Assembly (NCBI GenBank): GCA_027052485.1
Contig: JALUFA010000039.1
Location: forward strand, 1 to 5,490
Reading direction: 5' to 3'
DNA: 5,490 nucleotides
From: Hydrogenothermaceae bacterium
Lineage (GTDB): Bacteria; Aquificota; Aquificia; Aquificales; Hydrogenothermaceae
Shown here: positions 1 to 5,490 of the stretch, piece by piece
Numbering within the stretch: position 1 is the first letter of the stretch
Layout of the letters: every line of letters starts with the position of its first letter
Made by a program: the position numbers and the translations under genes
Notes under the pieces: model-generated
What the model was told of the DNA's origin: nothing
Database searches by the model: none
What the model saw: only the letters and a program-made list of their open reading frames with translations

Positions 1-1
1 C

Positions 2-970
2 TCAACAGTAGTGTACGAATCAACAGTATACCCAGGACTAACAGAAGAAGAGTGTGTTCCAATACTGGAACAAGAAAGCGGCCTTAAATGGAAAAAAGAG
101 TTCAACGTAGGATATTCACCAGAGAGAGTAAACCCAGGAGACAAACAGCACACAATAGATAAGATTGTAAAAGTAGTAGCAGGAGACACACCACAAACAA
201 CAGAGTTTTTAGCGCAGCTATATGGTTCTGTAATAACAGCAGGAGTACATAAAGCACCGGACATAAAAACAGCAGAAGCGGCCAAAGTGATAGAGAACAC
301 CCAGAGAGACCTAAACATAGCCTTAATGAACGAACTATCAGTGATATTCAATAAAATGGGAATAGACACAAAAGCAGTCTTAGAAGCAGCATCAACAAAA
401 TGGAACTTTTTAAGATTTGAGCCAGGACTAGTAGGAGGACACTGTATAGGAGTAGACCCATACTATTTAACCTTTAAAGCACAGGCAATAGGACACCATC
501 CAGAAGTAATACTGGCAGGAAGAAGGATAAACGATTACATGCCAAACTTCGTAGCGGAAAATACAGTAAAAAAACTTATAAAGGCAGGGAAGACAGTAAA
601 AGGAAGCAAAGTACTGATACTAGGTCTAACATTTAAAGAAAACATTCCAGATATAAGAAACACAAAAGTAATAGATGTTTACAAAGAGTTAAAAGAGTAT
701 GGAATAGATGTATACATACATGACCCATATGCAGACCCAGAAGAAGTTAAAGAAGAATATGGAGTAGAACTTTTAGAAAACATAGAGAAAGAAGCACCAT
801 ATGATGCGATAGTAGTAGCAGTAAAGCACAAACCATTTATTGAAGAACTAGATTTGAAAAAATACAAAAAGCTGATGGAAAAAGAAGGTTTACCTGTTTT
901 AATTGATATAAAAGGTCTTTATAATAAGGAAAAGGCTGAAAAAGAAGGTTTCCTTTATTGGAGGTTATAA
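2..970 (+). CDS. Nucleotide-sugar 6-dehydrogenase (UDP-glucose/GDP-mannose dehydrogenase family, TviB/WbpO-like), 5' truncated
   Basis: This is a cytoplasmic NAD-dependent enzyme of a family that oxidises the C6 hydroxyl of a UDP-hexose, often a UDP-N-acetylhexosamine, to a uronic acid for surface polysaccharide. The frame is open to the window edge, so the GTG at 11 is an internal valine. About 322 codons are present against a usual 420-430, and the N-terminal Rossmann half with its GxGxxG motif lies outside. Visible family marks are YESTVYPG at the left end, SPERVNPGD (about 116-142), the KVIENTQRD helix of the central domain, the catalytic-cysteine motif [12 protein letters not shown] (434-469, Cys at 443-445), and the C-terminal UDP-binding domain with [15 protein letters not shown]. 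The closest resemblance is to the TviB/WbpO branch, but substrate cannot be fixed from sequence. Codons are almost all A-ending until about 835, then resemble downstream genes. pyrD follows after 7 bases. Confidence 0.93.
   Translation, partial: STVVYESTVYPGLTEEECVPILEQESGLKWKKEFNVGYSPERVNPGDKQHTIDKIVKVVAGDTPQTTEFLAQLYGSVITAGVHKAPDIKTAEAAKVIENTQRDLNIALMNELSVIFNKMGIDTKAVLEAASTKWNFLRFEPGLVGGHCIGVDPYYLTFKAQAIGHHPEVILAGRRINDYMPNFVAENTVKKLIKAGKTVKGSKVLILGLTFKENIPDIRNTKVIDVYKELKEYGIDVYIHDPYADPEEVKEEYGVELLENIEKEAPYDAIVVAVKHKPFIEELDLKKYKKLMEKEGLPVLIDIKGLYNKEKAEKEGFLYWRL
960..965 (+). promoter_or_regulatory. Shine-Dalgarno site for pyrD (supports TTG start)
   Basis: GGAGGT lies inside the last codons of the upstream sugar dehydrogenase, 12 bases before the TTG at 978. 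The spacing is slightly long but usable. No ATG or GTG is available in frame between here and the conserved [10 protein letters not shown] segment, so this site decides the start. Its position suggests translational coupling to the upstream gene. Confidence 0.6.
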
Positions 971-977
971 AACAAAA

Positions 978-1934
978 TTGAAAGAATTTGTAAAACCCAT
1001 ACAAGATAACCTATCTTATGAACTGTTTGGCATTCAGTTTAAAAATCCTGTTTGGGTTGCCTCTGGTTGCTTTTCCTATGGTCTGGAAGTAGCAGAAAAC
1101 CTTTACGATATATCAGCGTTGGGAGCGGTTGTTGTAAAGGGGCTTTCCTACAAACCACGTCCTGGGAATCCTCCCCAGAGGATAGTTGAAACTCCGGCAG
1201 GGATGCTAAACTCTATTGGACTTCAAAACCCAGGAGTAGAGTACTTTGCAAAAAATATAATGCCAAAGCTACGTCAATATGACACGGTCATTATAGCCAA
1301 TGTTTTTGGAGAAGATGAGGATGAGTATAAAAAAGTAACCTCCTACCTAGACAAAGTAGATGGGGTAAAGGCTCTTGAGCTGAACGTTTCCTGCCCTAAC
1401 GTTAAAAAGGGAGGGATAGCTTTTGGGTCAGACCCAGACACCCTTTACAATCTAGTAAAAACTTTAAGAGATGAAACATCAAAACCCATCCTTGTAAAGT
1501 TAAGTCCAAACGTTACAGATATAACAGAAACAGGACAAGCATGCATAGAGGCAAAAGCAGACGGGCTTGTCGCAATCAACACCCTTCTTGGTATGGCAAT
1601 AGATATTAATAGAGAAGAACCAATCCTAGCCACGAAAACTGGTGGACTGTCGGGACCAGCAATACTGCCTGTAGCTGTTAGAATGGTGTACCAGTTGTAT
1701 GAGAAGTTTCAAGATAAAATCCCAATCATAGGGGTAGGTGGAATTTCCTCCACAGAAGATGCGCTGCAACATATGCTAGCCGGTGCTTTGGCTATCCAGA
1801 TAGGAACTGCAAGCTTTTTTGACCCGTATGCACCGTTAAAGGTTATAGAAGGATTAAAAAGTCATATTGCCAGAAAGTCTTATAATCATATACTAGAGAT
1901 AGTAGGCAAAGCCCACAGATTGAAACTAAACTAG
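978..1934 (+). CDS. pyrD: Dihydroorotate dehydrogenase, class 1B catalytic subunit
   Basis: The enzyme oxidises dihydroorotate to orotate using FMN, the fourth step of pyrimidine synthesis, in the cytoplasm. The 318-residue protein is a complete TIM-barrel enzyme of normal length (family about 300-310). Visible marks are [10 protein letters not shown] (23-32), [10 protein letters not shown] (59-68), [16 protein letters not shown] (71-86), the active-site loop LNVSCPN with Cys139, [11 protein letters not shown] (172-182), GGLSGPAI (222-229), and the FMN phosphate-binding GVGGI and IQIGTASF segments (252-256, 273-280). Cysteine rather than serine as catalytic base marks class 1, and the overall pattern fits the 1B branch, which normally works with the iron-sulfur flavoprotein PyrK. 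No pyrK is present in the window; a ferredoxin follows after 12 bases. The start is an unusual TTG, chosen because it is the only start codon near the family N-terminus and has GGAGGT upstream. Confidence 0.94.
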   Translation: MKEFVKPIQDNLSYELFGIQFKNPVWVASGCFSYGLEVAENLYDISALGAVVVKGLSYKPRPGNPPQRIVETPAGMLNSIGLQNPGVEYFAKNIMPKLRQYDTVIIANVFGEDEDEYKKVTSYLDKVDGVKALELNVSCPNVKKGGIAFGSDPDTLYNLVKTLRDETSKPILVKLSPNVTDITETGQACIEAKADGLVAINTLLGMAIDINREEPILATKTGGLSGPAILPVAVRMVYQLYEKFQDKIPIIGVGGISSTEDALQHMLAGALAIQIGTASFFDPYAPLKVIEGLKSHIARKSYNHILEIVGKAHRLKLN

Positions 1935-1940
1935 GAGGTG
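1933..1940 (+). promoter_or_regulatory. Shine-Dalgarno site for the ferredoxin gene
   Basis: AGGAGGTG is a near-perfect anti-16S match, 6 bases before the ATG at 1947. It overlaps the pyrD stop codon and contains an in-frame GTG (1938). Because that GTG is part of the binding site itself, the ATG at 1947 is the real start. Confidence 0.85.
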
Positions 1941-1946
1941 AGAAAT

Positions 1947-2234
1947 ATGGGTAAACTAAAAATTGTAATAGATAGAATCAAGTGTGAAGGAATTGGTCCC
2001 TGTGCTGAAGAAACAGACTTAATTGAGCTAGATAAAAGACACAAAGCAGTATTTTTAGAGCCTGGAAAAGATAAAGAACAACTTTTTAAAGAAGTGGAAA
2101 ACCTAAAAAAACAGGAAGTGGTTATAGACCTTCCTATAGATAAAGAGGATGAAGTATTTAGAGCAGCGGAAGCCTGCCCTGTTGATGCAATATACATCTA
2201 TGATGCGGAGACAGGCGAACAACTATACCCATAG
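1947..2234 (+). CDS. Small ferredoxin, probable single [3Fe-4S] or labile [4Fe-4S] cluster
   Basis: This is a 95-residue acidic cytoplasmic electron carrier. The N-terminal motif is DRIKCEGIGPC (9-19) and the C-terminal one is AACP-like, EACPVDAIY (75-83), the usual two ends of a single-cluster bacterial ferredoxin. Only three cysteines exist: Cys13, Cys19 and Cys77. In the family pattern C-x2-C-x2-C...CP, the second ligand position is Ile16 here. Ferredoxins with a non-cysteine residue there, such as those partnering cytochrome P450s (Ala) or the Pyrococcus protein (Asp), carry [3Fe-4S] or a labile [4Fe-4S] cluster. The 57 residues between Cys19 and Cys77 are longer than in minimal ferredoxins and include a lysine/glutamate-rich helix (about 41-55). 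It sits between pyrD and a small membrane-protein gene, with gaps of 12 and 9 bases. Its redox partner is unknown; PyrD is a candidate by position only. Confidence 0.85.
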   Translation: MGKLKIVIDRIKCEGIGPCAEETDLIELDKRHKAVFLEPGKDKEQLFKEVENLKKQEVVIDLPIDKEDEVFRAAEACPVDAIYIYDAETGEQLYP

Positions 2235-2239
2235 GAGAA
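2233..2239 (+). promoter_or_regulatory. Shine-Dalgarno site for the 36-residue ORF
   Basis: AGGAGAA overlaps the ferredoxin stop codon and ends 4 bases before the ATG at 2244. Its presence is a main argument that the short reading frame is translated. Confidence 0.6.
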
Positions 2240-2243
2240 TAAG

Positions 2244-2354
2244 ATGTTAGACAAAATCTATGAAGCCTACGAGGCTGGAGTTAAGTACGTTTTAATTGCT
2301 GTTCCTGTACTTCTTTTTATTGTGATGGCATACCTGTATATAAAATCCAGTTAA
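2244..2354 (+). CDS. Hypothetical 36-residue single-span membrane protein
   Basis: I do not recognise this gene. It runs from ATG to TAA and encodes 36 residues. A short charged, probably amphipathic N-terminus (MLDKIYEAYEAGVK) leads into one strongly hydrophobic stretch at about 15-33 that includes YVLIAVPVLLFIV, and the protein ends in KSS. This looks like a single inner-membrane helix with a small cytoplasmic or periplasmic tail. The ORF fills the gap between ferredoxin and argG almost exactly, with 9 bases before it and 13 after, and has its own AGGAGA. Codon choice resembles the neighbours. Small one-helix proteins often serve as accessory subunits of membrane complexes, but nothing here names a partner. 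A chance ORF is possible, though the ribosome binding site, spacing and clean hydrophobic pattern argue against it. Confidence 0.7.
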   Translation: MLDKIYEAYEAGVKYVLIAVPVLLFIVMAYLYIKSS

Positions 2355-2367
2355 ACGGAGGAGATAA

Positions 2368-3570
2368 GTGAAAGAGAGAGTTATTTTAGCCTACTCTGGA
2401 GGACTAGACACTTCTGTTATTGTTAGATGGTTAACGGATAAAGGATACGAAGTAATAACCTATACCGCCGATGTAGGTCAGGGTGAAGAACTGGATGAAA
2501 TCCCTGAGAAGGCAAAAGCAGCTGGAGCTGTAGAAGCGATTGTAGATGATATCAAAGAAGAGTTCGCAAGAGAGTACTGTATGCCACTTATGAGAAGTGG
2601 AGCCCTTTATGAAAACAAGTACACCTTACTATCCGCTCTTTCAAGACCTCTAATAGCAAAAAAACTTGTTGAGCTAGCCCACAAGTATAACGCCCACTAT
2701 GTAGCCCACGGTTCTACAGGAAAAGGTAACGACCAGGTTAGATTTGAAACTTCAGTATGGGCTTTAGACCCAGATATAGAAGTATTAGCTCCGGTTAGAG
2801 ATTGGGAGTTTAAATCAAGGGAAGAAGAGATCGAGTACGCCCAAAAACATGGTATACCAGTAAAGGCAACAAAAGAAAAACCTTATTCTTATGATAGAAA
2901 CCTTTGGGGTGTTGCGATAGAGGCAGGTCCCCTTGAGGACATATGGCAAGAGCCACCGGAGGACGCTTTTGAGATAACAGTTAACCCCCAAGAAGCTCCA
3001 AACGAGCCTGAGTATGTGGAAATAGAGTTTGAAAAGGGAATACCCGTAGCAATCAATGGAAAAAGGTATGAGGAGCTTTGGAAGCTGATATGGGATTTAA
3101 ACGAAATTGGCGGGAAACACGGTGTTGGTAGAATAGACATGGTTGAAAACAGACTCGTTGGTATAAAGACAAGGGAAGTTTATGAGTCGCCAGCAGGGCT
3201 GATGCTTATAAAAGCGTATGATGAACTTGAAACTCTAGTACTAGATAGGTTCACATACCACTACAAATTAACTCACGTTTCCCAACCTTACGCAGACCTA
3301 GTTTACAATGGACTGTGGTTTTCCAAACTAAGGGAAGCTTTAGATGCATTTACCAATGAGATAGGTCAGCTTGTAAACGGAAAAGTTAGATTTAAACTCT
3401 ACAAAGGAAACGCCCAGATTGTAGGTAGACAGTCTCCTAATGGACTTTACTTTGAAAACCTTGCTACATACAGTCCAGAAGATGAGTTTGACCACAAGGC
3501 AGGTGAGTACTTCACGAAAGTTTGGGGACTACCATTAAAAGTTTTTGCGAAAGCAAACAGGAAAAAATAA
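2368..3570 (+). CDS. argG: Argininosuccinate synthase
   Basis: The enzyme joins citrulline and aspartate with ATP cleavage to AMP and PPi, giving argininosuccinate, the penultimate step of arginine synthesis, in the cytoplasm. The protein is full length at 400 residues (family about 395-445). The N-terminal ATP-pyrophosphatase domain starts with the P-loop AYSGGLDTSV (8-17). Further marks are TADVGQGEE (33-41), YENKYTLLSALSRPL (81-95), the signature AHGSTGKGNDQVRFE (113-127), PYSYDRNLWG (about 172-181) and, in the synthetase domain, NEIGGKHGVGRIDMVENRLVG (about 246-266) and the SPAGL segment. The start is GTG at 2368, placing the methionine directly before KERVILAYSGG as usual, with GGAGGA at 2357-2362 and 5 bases of spacing. 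It is the last gene of the + strand run. No arginine-repressor operator is visible just upstream, so control probably acts at the operon head outside the window. Confidence 0.98.
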   Translation: MKERVILAYSGGLDTSVIVRWLTDKGYEVITYTADVGQGEELDEIPEKAKAAGAVEAIVDDIKEEFAREYCMPLMRSGALYENKYTLLSALSRPLIAKKLVELAHKYNAHYVAHGSTGKGNDQVRFETSVWALDPDIEVLAPVRDWEFKSREEEIEYAQKHGIPVKATKEKPYSYDRNLWGVAIEAGPLEDIWQEPPEDAFEITVNPQEAPNEPEYVEIEFEKGIPVAINGKRYEELWKLIWDLNEIGGKHGVGRIDMVENRLVGIKTREVYESPAGLMLIKAYDELETLVLDRFTYHYKLTHVSQPYADLVYNGLWFSKLREALDAFTNEIGQLVNGKVRFKLYKGNAQIVGRQSPNGLYFENLATYSPEDEFDHKAGEYFTKVWGLPLKVFAKANRKK

Positions 3571-3589
3571 AAGGGGAGTCTTTCCCCTT
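3571..3589 (-). terminator. Intrinsic terminator of the rhodanese gene, shared hairpin with argG
   Basis: A 7-bp perfect stem (AAGGGGA at 3571-3577 with TCCCCTT at 3583-3589) closes a 5-base loop. Read on the minus strand it is followed at once by TTATTTTTT (3570-3562), the expected U tract, which lies inside the last codons of argG. The rhodanese stop codon (3590-3588) overlaps the stem. On the + strand the hairpin begins right after the argG stop but is followed by ACTTCCATCC with no T run, so termination of argG there may be weaker. Confidence 0.75.
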
Positions 3590-3968
3590 ACTTCCATCCT
3601 TTTTCAACAGGTAGACCAGCCGCCTTCCAGGCTAAAATACCACCTTCTAGATTGTAAACCTTTTTAACTCCCATCTCCTCAAGCATTTTTGCTGCAATGG
3701 CACTTCTATTTCCACTCCTACAGTAGACAAGGACAGGTTTATCCCTTAAACCTTCTAAGTAGATGTATTTAAAAAGCTGTACAGGAATAAGGTTTGCCCC
3801 TTTTATATGCCCATCTTCTGCAAACTCTTTGGGAGTTCTAACATCTAGAAGAAAAACATTAGGATTTTTCAGTAGCTTTGCAAAGGTTTTTGCATCTACA
3901 TTTTCATAGGAAAATCCAGCCTTTACTATAAAAAGCAGTAAAAAAACAGGCAAAATTAGCTTTTTCAT
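3588..3968 (-). CDS. Exported single-domain rhodanese (sulfurtransferase)
   Basis: This is a 126-residue protein with one rhodanese domain, a fold that carries sulfane sulfur as a persulfide on a cysteine. Residues 1-20 form a Sec-type signal peptide: MKK, a hydrophobic core LILPVFLLLFIV, then a likely cleavage near AGFS/YE. There is no lipobox cysteine, so a soluble periplasmic protein or an uncleaved membrane anchor is expected. The mature domain shows LLDVRTPKEFAEDGHIKGA (40-58) and the active-site loop CRSGNRS with Cys83, followed by the C-terminal NLEGGILAWKAAGLPV pattern (107-121). The start was chosen at 3968 because GAGAGG lies just upstream and the signal peptide begins there; a longer frame reaching 4118 would run into der. 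The true substrate is unknown: PspE-like thiosulfate sulfurtransferase or another sulfur-handling role are options. It is convergent with argG and divergent from der. Confidence 0.92.
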   Translation of the reverse strand: MKKLILPVFLLLFIVKAGFSYENVDAKTFAKLLKNPNVFLLDVRTPKEFAEDGHIKGANLIPVQLFKYIYLEGLRDKPVLVYCRSGNRSAIAAKMLEEMGVKKVYNLEGGILAWKAAGLPVEKGWK

Positions 3969-3974
3969 GCCAAA

Positions 3975-3980
3975 CCTCTC
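3975..3980 (-). promoter_or_regulatory. Shine-Dalgarno site for the rhodanese gene
   Basis: On the minus strand GAGAGG lies 6 bases before the ATG at 3968-3966. It supports the start at the signal peptide rather than the longer upstream frame. Confidence 0.65.
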
Positions 3981-4001
3981 AAAGTTTTTAGATTTAAGAC
4001 T

Positions 4002-4010
4002 TATAATATA
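4002..4010. promoter_or_regulatory. Candidate -10 elements in the divergent rhodanese/der region
   Basis: The AT-rich block TATAATATA contains a perfect TATAAT on the + strand (4002-4007) and, on the minus strand, TATATT (4010-4005, 5 of 6 consensus bases). The + element would start a der transcript near 4014 with a leader of about 75 bases. The minus element would start a rhodanese transcript with a leader of about 30 bases. Neither has a convincing -35 box at 16-18 bases, so which one is used cannot be decided. A weaker alternative for der is TTGCAT (4028-4033) spaced 16 bases from TACATT (4050-4055). Confidence 0.35.
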
Positions 4011-4075
4011 CGCTAAAAGGTACGTACTTGCATTAATCCTTTTCAGAAATACATTTGGAAAGTTAACAAAACTTA

Positions 4076-4082
4076 GAGGGAG
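4076..4082 (+). promoter_or_regulatory. Shine-Dalgarno site for der
   Basis: GAGGGAG lies 5 bases before the ATG at 4088. The in-frame GTG at 4082 falls at the edge of this site and is therefore unlikely to be the start; the ATG also puts the methionine directly before YRVAIVGRPNVGKS, as in the family. Confidence 0.65.
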
Positions 4083-4087
4083 TGGAG

Positions 4088-5434
4088 ATGTATAGAGTAG
4101 CAATAGTAGGAAGGCCAAATGTCGGAAAGTCTTCTCTATTTAATAGAATTACAGGTAAGAAAAAAGCTATTGTTGAAGATGTACCTGGAGTTACAAGGGA
4201 TAGGCTTATTTCAACGGCTGAATGGAGAGGCGTTCCTTTTGAAGTGGTAGATACAGGAGGATATATAAATACAGACACAGATAAGTTTGCCCCTTATATA
4301 AAAAAACAGGTAGAAAAAGAGCTAAAAGATGCAGACGCATTTATACTAGTAGTTGACTCTAGAACCGGTCTAACCGAAGCAGACAAAGATATAGCAAGGC
4401 TGCTACACCAGACGGAAAAACCGGTTTACGTTGCTGTTAACAAGGTAGACAATCCTCAGCAGGAAGATAGCATATACGAGTTTTACGAGCTTGGCTTTGA
4501 CAAAGTTTTCCCTGTTTCAGCTATACAGAAAAATGGCGTTGCTGACCTTTTAGATGCCGTTGTAGAAGACATACCAGACTATGAAAGAGAAGCAGCTAAA
4601 GAAGAGATAAAAGAAGAGGAAGAAAAAAAGACTGACGAGATTAAAGTTGCCCTTGTTGGGAAACCTAATGCTGGGAAATCCTCTCTTTTAAACGCAATAG
4701 TAGGAGAGGAAAGAGCATTAGTATCAAACATTGCCGGCACAACTAGAGATACAGTTGATACGGTAGTAGAGATAAACGGAAAGAGATACAGATTCTTAGA
4801 CACAGCAGGCCTTAGAAAGAAATCAAACGTAGACTACGGGGTAGAGTTTTTCAGCGTTGGTAGAACGTTGGATGCTATAAAGAAAGCTGATGTGATAGTA
4901 CATGTGATAGACGCAGAGCAAGGAGCAACAGAACAAGACCAAAAGATAGCCCATCTAGCCCAAAAGTACTACAAACCGGTTGTAATAGCCATTAATAAAA
5001 TAGACAGACTACCCAATAGAAAAGAAGTTTTAAACTCATTAGTAAAGCAGGTTAAAGAAAAGCTGTACTTTCTACCTTACGCACCTGTGGTCCTCGTGTC
5101 TGCCAAGAAGAAAAAAGGTATAGATAAATTACTAAAAGAGATAGAAGAGGTTTACAACCAGGTTTGGAAGAGGGTTTCAACTGGAAAACTAAACAGGGCT
5201 ATAAAACAACTTATGTCCCTTCAAGCACCCCCTACATATCAGGGTAAGCCCCTTAAAATTTACTATGCAACCCAGCTTGAAGGAAAGCCACCGGCATTTT
5301 TGATGTTTGTTAACTATCCAGAAGGTTTTAAAGATAGCTATGTAAAGTACCTTGAAAACAACTTAAGAAAGCTTTTAGGGTTTGAAAAATCACCAATGAA
5401 ACTGATATTTAGAGACAGGCATACTGACGAATAA
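4088..5434 (+). CDS. der: Ribosome-associated double GTPase Der (EngA)
   Basis: Der is an essential GTPase with two tandem G domains that binds the 50S subunit and helps its late assembly. The 448-residue protein has the full layout. G domain 1 shows G1 GRPNVGKS (8-15), G2 within PGVTRD (33-38), G3 DTGG (55-58), G4 NKVD (118-121) and G5 SA (144-145). A charged linker of mostly Glu and Lys spans about 165-184. G domain 2 shows GKPNAGKS (191-198), GTTRD (217-221), DTAG (238-241), NKID (303-306) and SAK (338-340). The C-terminal KH-like domain (about 355-448) has the APPTYQGKPLKIYYATQ segment (380-396) and ends in FRDR. All catalytic motifs are intact in both domains; the Lys and Ala in the second P-loop are mild variants of the common GRPNVGKS. 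The gene appears to be monocistronic or first in its unit, divergent from rhodanese. Confidence 0.97.
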   Translation: MYRVAIVGRPNVGKSSLFNRITGKKKAIVEDVPGVTRDRLISTAEWRGVPFEVVDTGGYINTDTDKFAPYIKKQVEKELKDADAFILVVDSRTGLTEADKDIARLLHQTEKPVYVAVNKVDNPQQEDSIYEFYELGFDKVFPVSAIQKNGVADLLDAVVEDIPDYEREAAKEEIKEEEEKKTDEIKVALVGKPNAGKSSLLNAIVGEERALVSNIAGTTRDTVDTVVEINGKRYRFLDTAGLRKKSNVDYGVEFFSVGRTLDAIKKADVIVHVIDAEQGATEQDQKIAHLAQKYYKPVVIAINKIDRLPNRKEVLNSLVKQVKEKLYFLPYAPVVLVSAKKKKGIDKLLKEIEEVYNQVWKRVSTGKLNRAIKQLMSLQAPPTYQGKPLKIYYATQLEGKPPAFLMFVNYPEGFKDSYVKYLENNLRKLLGFEKSPMKLIFRDRHTDE

Positions 5435-5439
5435 CATTT

Positions 5440-5467
5440 TTTACAAAGCCCCTGATGGTGTTAAAAT
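5440..5467 (+). promoter_or_regulatory. Sigma70-like promoter directed out of the window
   Basis: TTTACA (5440-5445) and TAAAAT (5462-5467) each match consensus at 5 of 6 bases and are separated by 16 bases. Transcription would begin near 5474 and run rightward into a gene or RNA beyond the window. The region 5435-5490 contains no visible coding start and no hairpin that would terminate der, so der may also read through. Confidence 0.55.
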
Positions 5468-5490
5468 TAAATACTTATAAAGCTTAAATC

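Noticed and set aside
878..951. 14-base direct repeat (878-891 and 938-951) near the end of the sugar dehydrogenase
   Set aside because: Both copies encode the same low-complexity EKEG stretch in frame, exactly 20 codons apart, in a lysine/glutamate-rich tail. This is most simply biased composition rather than a mobile or recombination repeat, although it lies close to the codon-usage break.
1931..2197. Minus-strand open frame of 88 codons opposite pyrD end and ferredoxin
   Set aside because: It is the serine-rich antisense shadow of the ferredoxin gene, whose cysteine motifs and ribosome binding site fix the plus strand as coding.
2889..3140. Minus-strand open frame inside argG
   Set aside because: It is entirely antisense to conserved argG sequence and shows no ribosome binding site or recognisable domain.
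3588..4118. Longer 176-residue version of the rhodanese frame extending into the start of der
   Set aside because: The added 50 residues have no family similarity that I can see, overlap the der start and its ribosome binding site, and would bury the signal peptide inside the protein. The ATG at 3968 has GAGAGG at the right distance.
4620..4640. Purine-rich run in der as a possible slippery or frameshift site
   Set aside because: It encodes the Glu/Lys linker between the two G domains, and the frame is intact on both sides with all motifs present, so nothing suggests programmed frameshifting.
4579..4803. Minus-strand open frame inside der
   Set aside because: It is the shadow of the linker and second P-loop of der; its serine/phenylalanine richness reflects complemented Glu/Lys codons.

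Overview
The window reads as chromosomal DNA of an AT-rich bacterium. The many lysine and glutamate residues, the strong AGGAGG-type ribosome binding sites, the class 1B-type dihydroorotate dehydrogenase and the small ferredoxin suggest a thermophilic deep-branching lineage such as Aquificota or a relative. That placement is an impression from protein character, not the result of a search.

Left part (2-3570, all on the + strand): a tightly packed run of five genes with gaps of only 7-13 bases. It begins with the C-terminal three quarters of a nucleotide-sugar 6-dehydrogenase (cut by the window edge). Then come class 1B dihydroorotate dehydrogenase (pyrD), a 95-residue ferredoxin with an altered cluster motif, a 36-residue single-span membrane protein, and argininosuccinate synthase (argG). 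Each gene has its own Shine-Dalgarno sequence and no internal promoter or terminator is evident, so they are probably cotranscribed. The operon joins the dehydrogenation step of pyrimidine synthesis and a step of arginine synthesis to an electron carrier. The sugar dehydrogenase at its head differs sharply in codon choice up to about position 835 and then changes to the style of its neighbours.

Middle (3571-4087): argG faces a minus-strand gene for a small exported rhodanese. The 17-base gap between them is almost entirely a hairpin with a T-rich tract on the rhodanese side. A 119-base divergent region separates rhodanese from the next gene. It holds both ribosome binding sites, a perfect TATAAT and an 8-base palindrome.

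Right part (4088-5490): der (engA), encoding the essential double-GTPase ribosome assembly factor, complete at 448 residues. After its stop lies a well-formed sigma70-like promoter pointing out of the window.

Most of the window is conserved housekeeping sequence. No mobile element, CRISPR array, tRNA or rRNA was seen. The points most worth a second look are the ferredoxin lacking one cluster cysteine, its place beside a pyrD that has no pyrK here, the tiny membrane protein between ferredoxin and argG, and the codon-usage break inside the sugar dehydrogenase.
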